Positions 4,819 to 5,530 of a DNA stretch of 5,530 nucleotides are shown here, piece by piece. The notes beneath the pieces were generated by a model. It saw only the letters and a program-made list of their open reading frames with translations, did not search any database and was not told where the DNA came from. How positions within the stretch are numbered: the first letter of the stretch is position 1; the number at the start of each line of letters is the position of its first letter. A program made the position numbers and the translations under genes. The DNA is from Acidimicrobiia bacterium (lineage in GTDB: Bacteria > Actinomycetota > Acidimicrobiia > Acidimicrobiales > Ilumatobacteraceae), in the NCBI GenBank assembly GCA_030425785.1, contig JAUHYJ010000286.1, positions 1 to 5,530 of the forward strand, given 5' to 3'.

Positions 4819-4832
4819 CGGCGCTCGTCAGC
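4814..4832. terminator. Stem-loop containing both convergent stop codons
   Basis: GCTGACG (4814-4820) and CGTCAGC (4826-4832) are perfect inverted repeats with a 5-nt loop. The plus-strand TGA of the patatin gene (4816-4818) lies in one arm and the minus-strand TGA of the CAP gene (4828-4830) in the other. The hairpin could stop or stabilise transcripts from both sides. No T tract follows on either strand, so it is not a canonical intrinsic terminator. Confidence 0.5.
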
Positions 4833-5433
4833 GCGGCGCGGCGAGCACCATCGTCCAGTACGGCATCCCGTCCGAGTCGTACGCCACGCCCACGCCGATG
4901 TGGACATACGTCGCGTTCAACATGTTGGAGCGATGGCCGGGTGAGTCGAGCCAGTCGCCGGTGACCTCGGCGGCGGTGCGTTGGCCGGCGGCGACGTTCT
5001 CGCCCCAGGCCCGCCAGCGGTAGCCGGCTCGGTCGAGACGCGCGCCGGCGTTCGAACCGTCCGAACCCGTGTGGCTCATGCGTCGCATCGCGGCCTGGTC
5101 GGCCGAGTGAGCCAGCGCGGCCTGTGCCGCCGCTGCATCGATGTCGAGCGGAGGCACGCCGGCCGCTGCCCGTGCCTGGTTCGTCAGTGCGACGACCTCC
5201 TCGGCGGGTGACGTCGGGGCGGGCGGTGCCGGCGGTGATGATGGCGGCGACGGTGCTGGGGCTGGTGGTGGCGGCGGGTCGGCCACCGGCACGGCGGTGA
5301 GGCGGACGGCGGGGGTGTCGGCGACCGCCACGAGATCGGGGCCGTTGGTGAACGCGGCCACGGTGGTGACGAGGCCACTGCCGCCGACGGCACCGACCAG
5401 CACGACAGCGATCGCTCGGTGCAGCCGATTCAT
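4828..5433 (-). CDS. Secreted CAP/SCP-domain (YkwD-like) protein with Pro-rich linker
   Basis: This 201-residue protein has three parts. Residues 1-27 are a signal peptide or uncleaved anchor: charged MNRLHR, a hydrophobic run, then VAA before Phe28, a plausible signal peptidase I site. Residues 52-76 are a low-complexity Pro/Ala/Ser linker. Residues 77-201 are a CAP domain with the usual blocks AHSADQAAM (His109), MSHTGSDGS (His121), WGENVAAG (Glu145), WLDSPGHRSNML (His167) and GVGVAYDSDGMPYWTMV. There is no cysteine, so it is not a lipoprotein and has no disulfides. Bacterial CAP proteins are exported and largely uncharacterised; the conserved His/Glu cluster may bind a metal. The ATG at 5431-5433 follows GGGAGG by 10 nt and begins the signal peptide. 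It is convergent with the patatin gene, 9 nt apart, so the two are probably separate units. Confidence 0.92.
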   Translation of the reverse strand: MNRLHRAIAVVLVGAVGGSGLVTTVAAFTNGPDLVAVADTPAVRLTAVPVADPPPPPAPAPSPPSSPPAPPAPTSPAEEVVALTNQARAAAGVPPLDIDAAAAQAALAHSADQAAMRRMSHTGSDGSNAGARLDRAGYRWRAWGENVAAGQRTAAEVTGDWLDSPGHRSNMLNATYVHIGVGVAYDSDGMPYWTMVLAAPR

Positions 5434-5443
5434 GTTCGTGATG

Positions 5444-5449
5444 CCTCCC
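5444..5449 (-). promoter_or_regulatory. RBS of the CAP-domain gene
   Basis: GGGAGG on the minus strand lies 10 nt before the ATG at 5433. It supports that start and shows this gene has an SD-containing leader, unlike the leaderless genes nearby. Confidence 0.6.
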
Positions 5450-5481
5450 TGCCCGCTTCACGACGCTGCCCGCGTGCGGAC

Positions 5482-5487
5482 TGTCTA
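5482..5487 (-). promoter_or_regulatory. Possible -10 element of the CAP-domain gene
   Basis: TAGACA on the minus strand is identical to the yaaA -10 hexamer and would give a leader of about 40 nt that includes the SD. I find no convincing -35 at 16-18 nt spacing, so the call rests on the hexamer and its position. Confidence 0.3.
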
Positions 5488-5530
5488 GCAGCGCCATCGC
5501 AGGAACCGGCATCGCGCGACTGCTGCGGTC

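Noticed and set aside
5214..5278. GGC/GGT-rich stretch that looks like a tandem repeat
   Set aside because: It is the coding sequence of the Pro/Ala/Ser linker of the CAP protein read on the opposite strand, not an independent repeat.
5485..5530. Possible 3' end of another minus-strand gene ending in TAG at 5485-5487, with a bulged inverted repeat near 5487-5524
   Set aside because: Only 14 codons are visible (ending RFLRWRC), too few to judge coding character. The inverted repeat is imperfect with a loop of about 20 nt, so neither a gene end nor a terminator can be supported.
1..5530. Search for defence islands, toxin-antitoxin pairs, CRISPR repeats, insertion sequences, tRNA or riboswitch structures
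   Set aside because: No regularly spaced repeats, transposase motifs, cloverleaf sequences or known riboswitch cores were seen. The patatin gene has no CD-NTase/CBASS partner beside it, so a CapV-type effector system is not supported.

Overview
The window looks like chromosomal core or near-core DNA from a high-GC actinobacterium. GC content is high throughout, third codon positions are mostly G/C, and an F420-type luciferase-like oxidoreductase is present. TANNNT-like -10 hexamers sit at a fixed distance directly in front of start codons, as expected for leaderless actinobacterial transcripts. An acidimicrobial (Ilumatobacter-like) host would fit, but the sequence alone does not prove it. 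I see no insertion sequence, CRISPR array, tRNA, rRNA, attachment site or phage gene.

Layout. (1) Positions 1-983, minus strand: a two-gene unit for reductive pyrimidine (or hydantoin) catabolism. A nitrilase-superfamily beta-ureidopropionase comes first in transcription order, followed by a dihydropyrimidinase of which only the first 29 codons are in the window. The -35/-10 pair in front of the nitrilase gene predicts a leaderless mRNA, whereas the second gene has a strong Shine-Dalgarno (SD) site. (2) 984-1292: that promoter plus about 270 bp in which I can support no gene. (3) 1293-2884: a divergent pair, an SRPBCC (START-like) protein on minus and a luciferase-like (LLM) F420-dependent oxidoreductase on plus. 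They share a 50-bp promoter region containing two direct heptamers one helical turn apart. (4) 2905-4818, plus strand: a 94-residue protein of unknown function, then the peroxide-stress/DNA-binding protein YaaA, then a patatin-like hydrolase 16 nt behind it. (5) 4828-5433, minus strand: a secreted CAP/SCP-domain protein with a proline-rich linker, convergent with the patatin gene. A perfect 7-bp stem-loop contains both stop codons.

How the genes work together. The nitrilase and hydantoinase carry out consecutive steps: dihydropyrimidine ring opening, then hydrolysis of the N-carbamoyl-beta-amino acid to a beta-amino acid, CO2 and ammonia. The other genes look like independent housekeeping or secondary-metabolism units. 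yaaA and the patatin gene are probably co-transcribed, with no established functional link.

I found no convincing new multi-gene system. The most interesting signal is regulatory. Four genes in 5.5 kb (nitrilase, LLM oxidoreductase, the 94-residue protein and yaaA) have a TA-rich hexamer ending exactly 6 nt before the start codon. The dihydropyrimidinase, SRPBCC and CAP genes, which lack this geometry, have SD sites instead.
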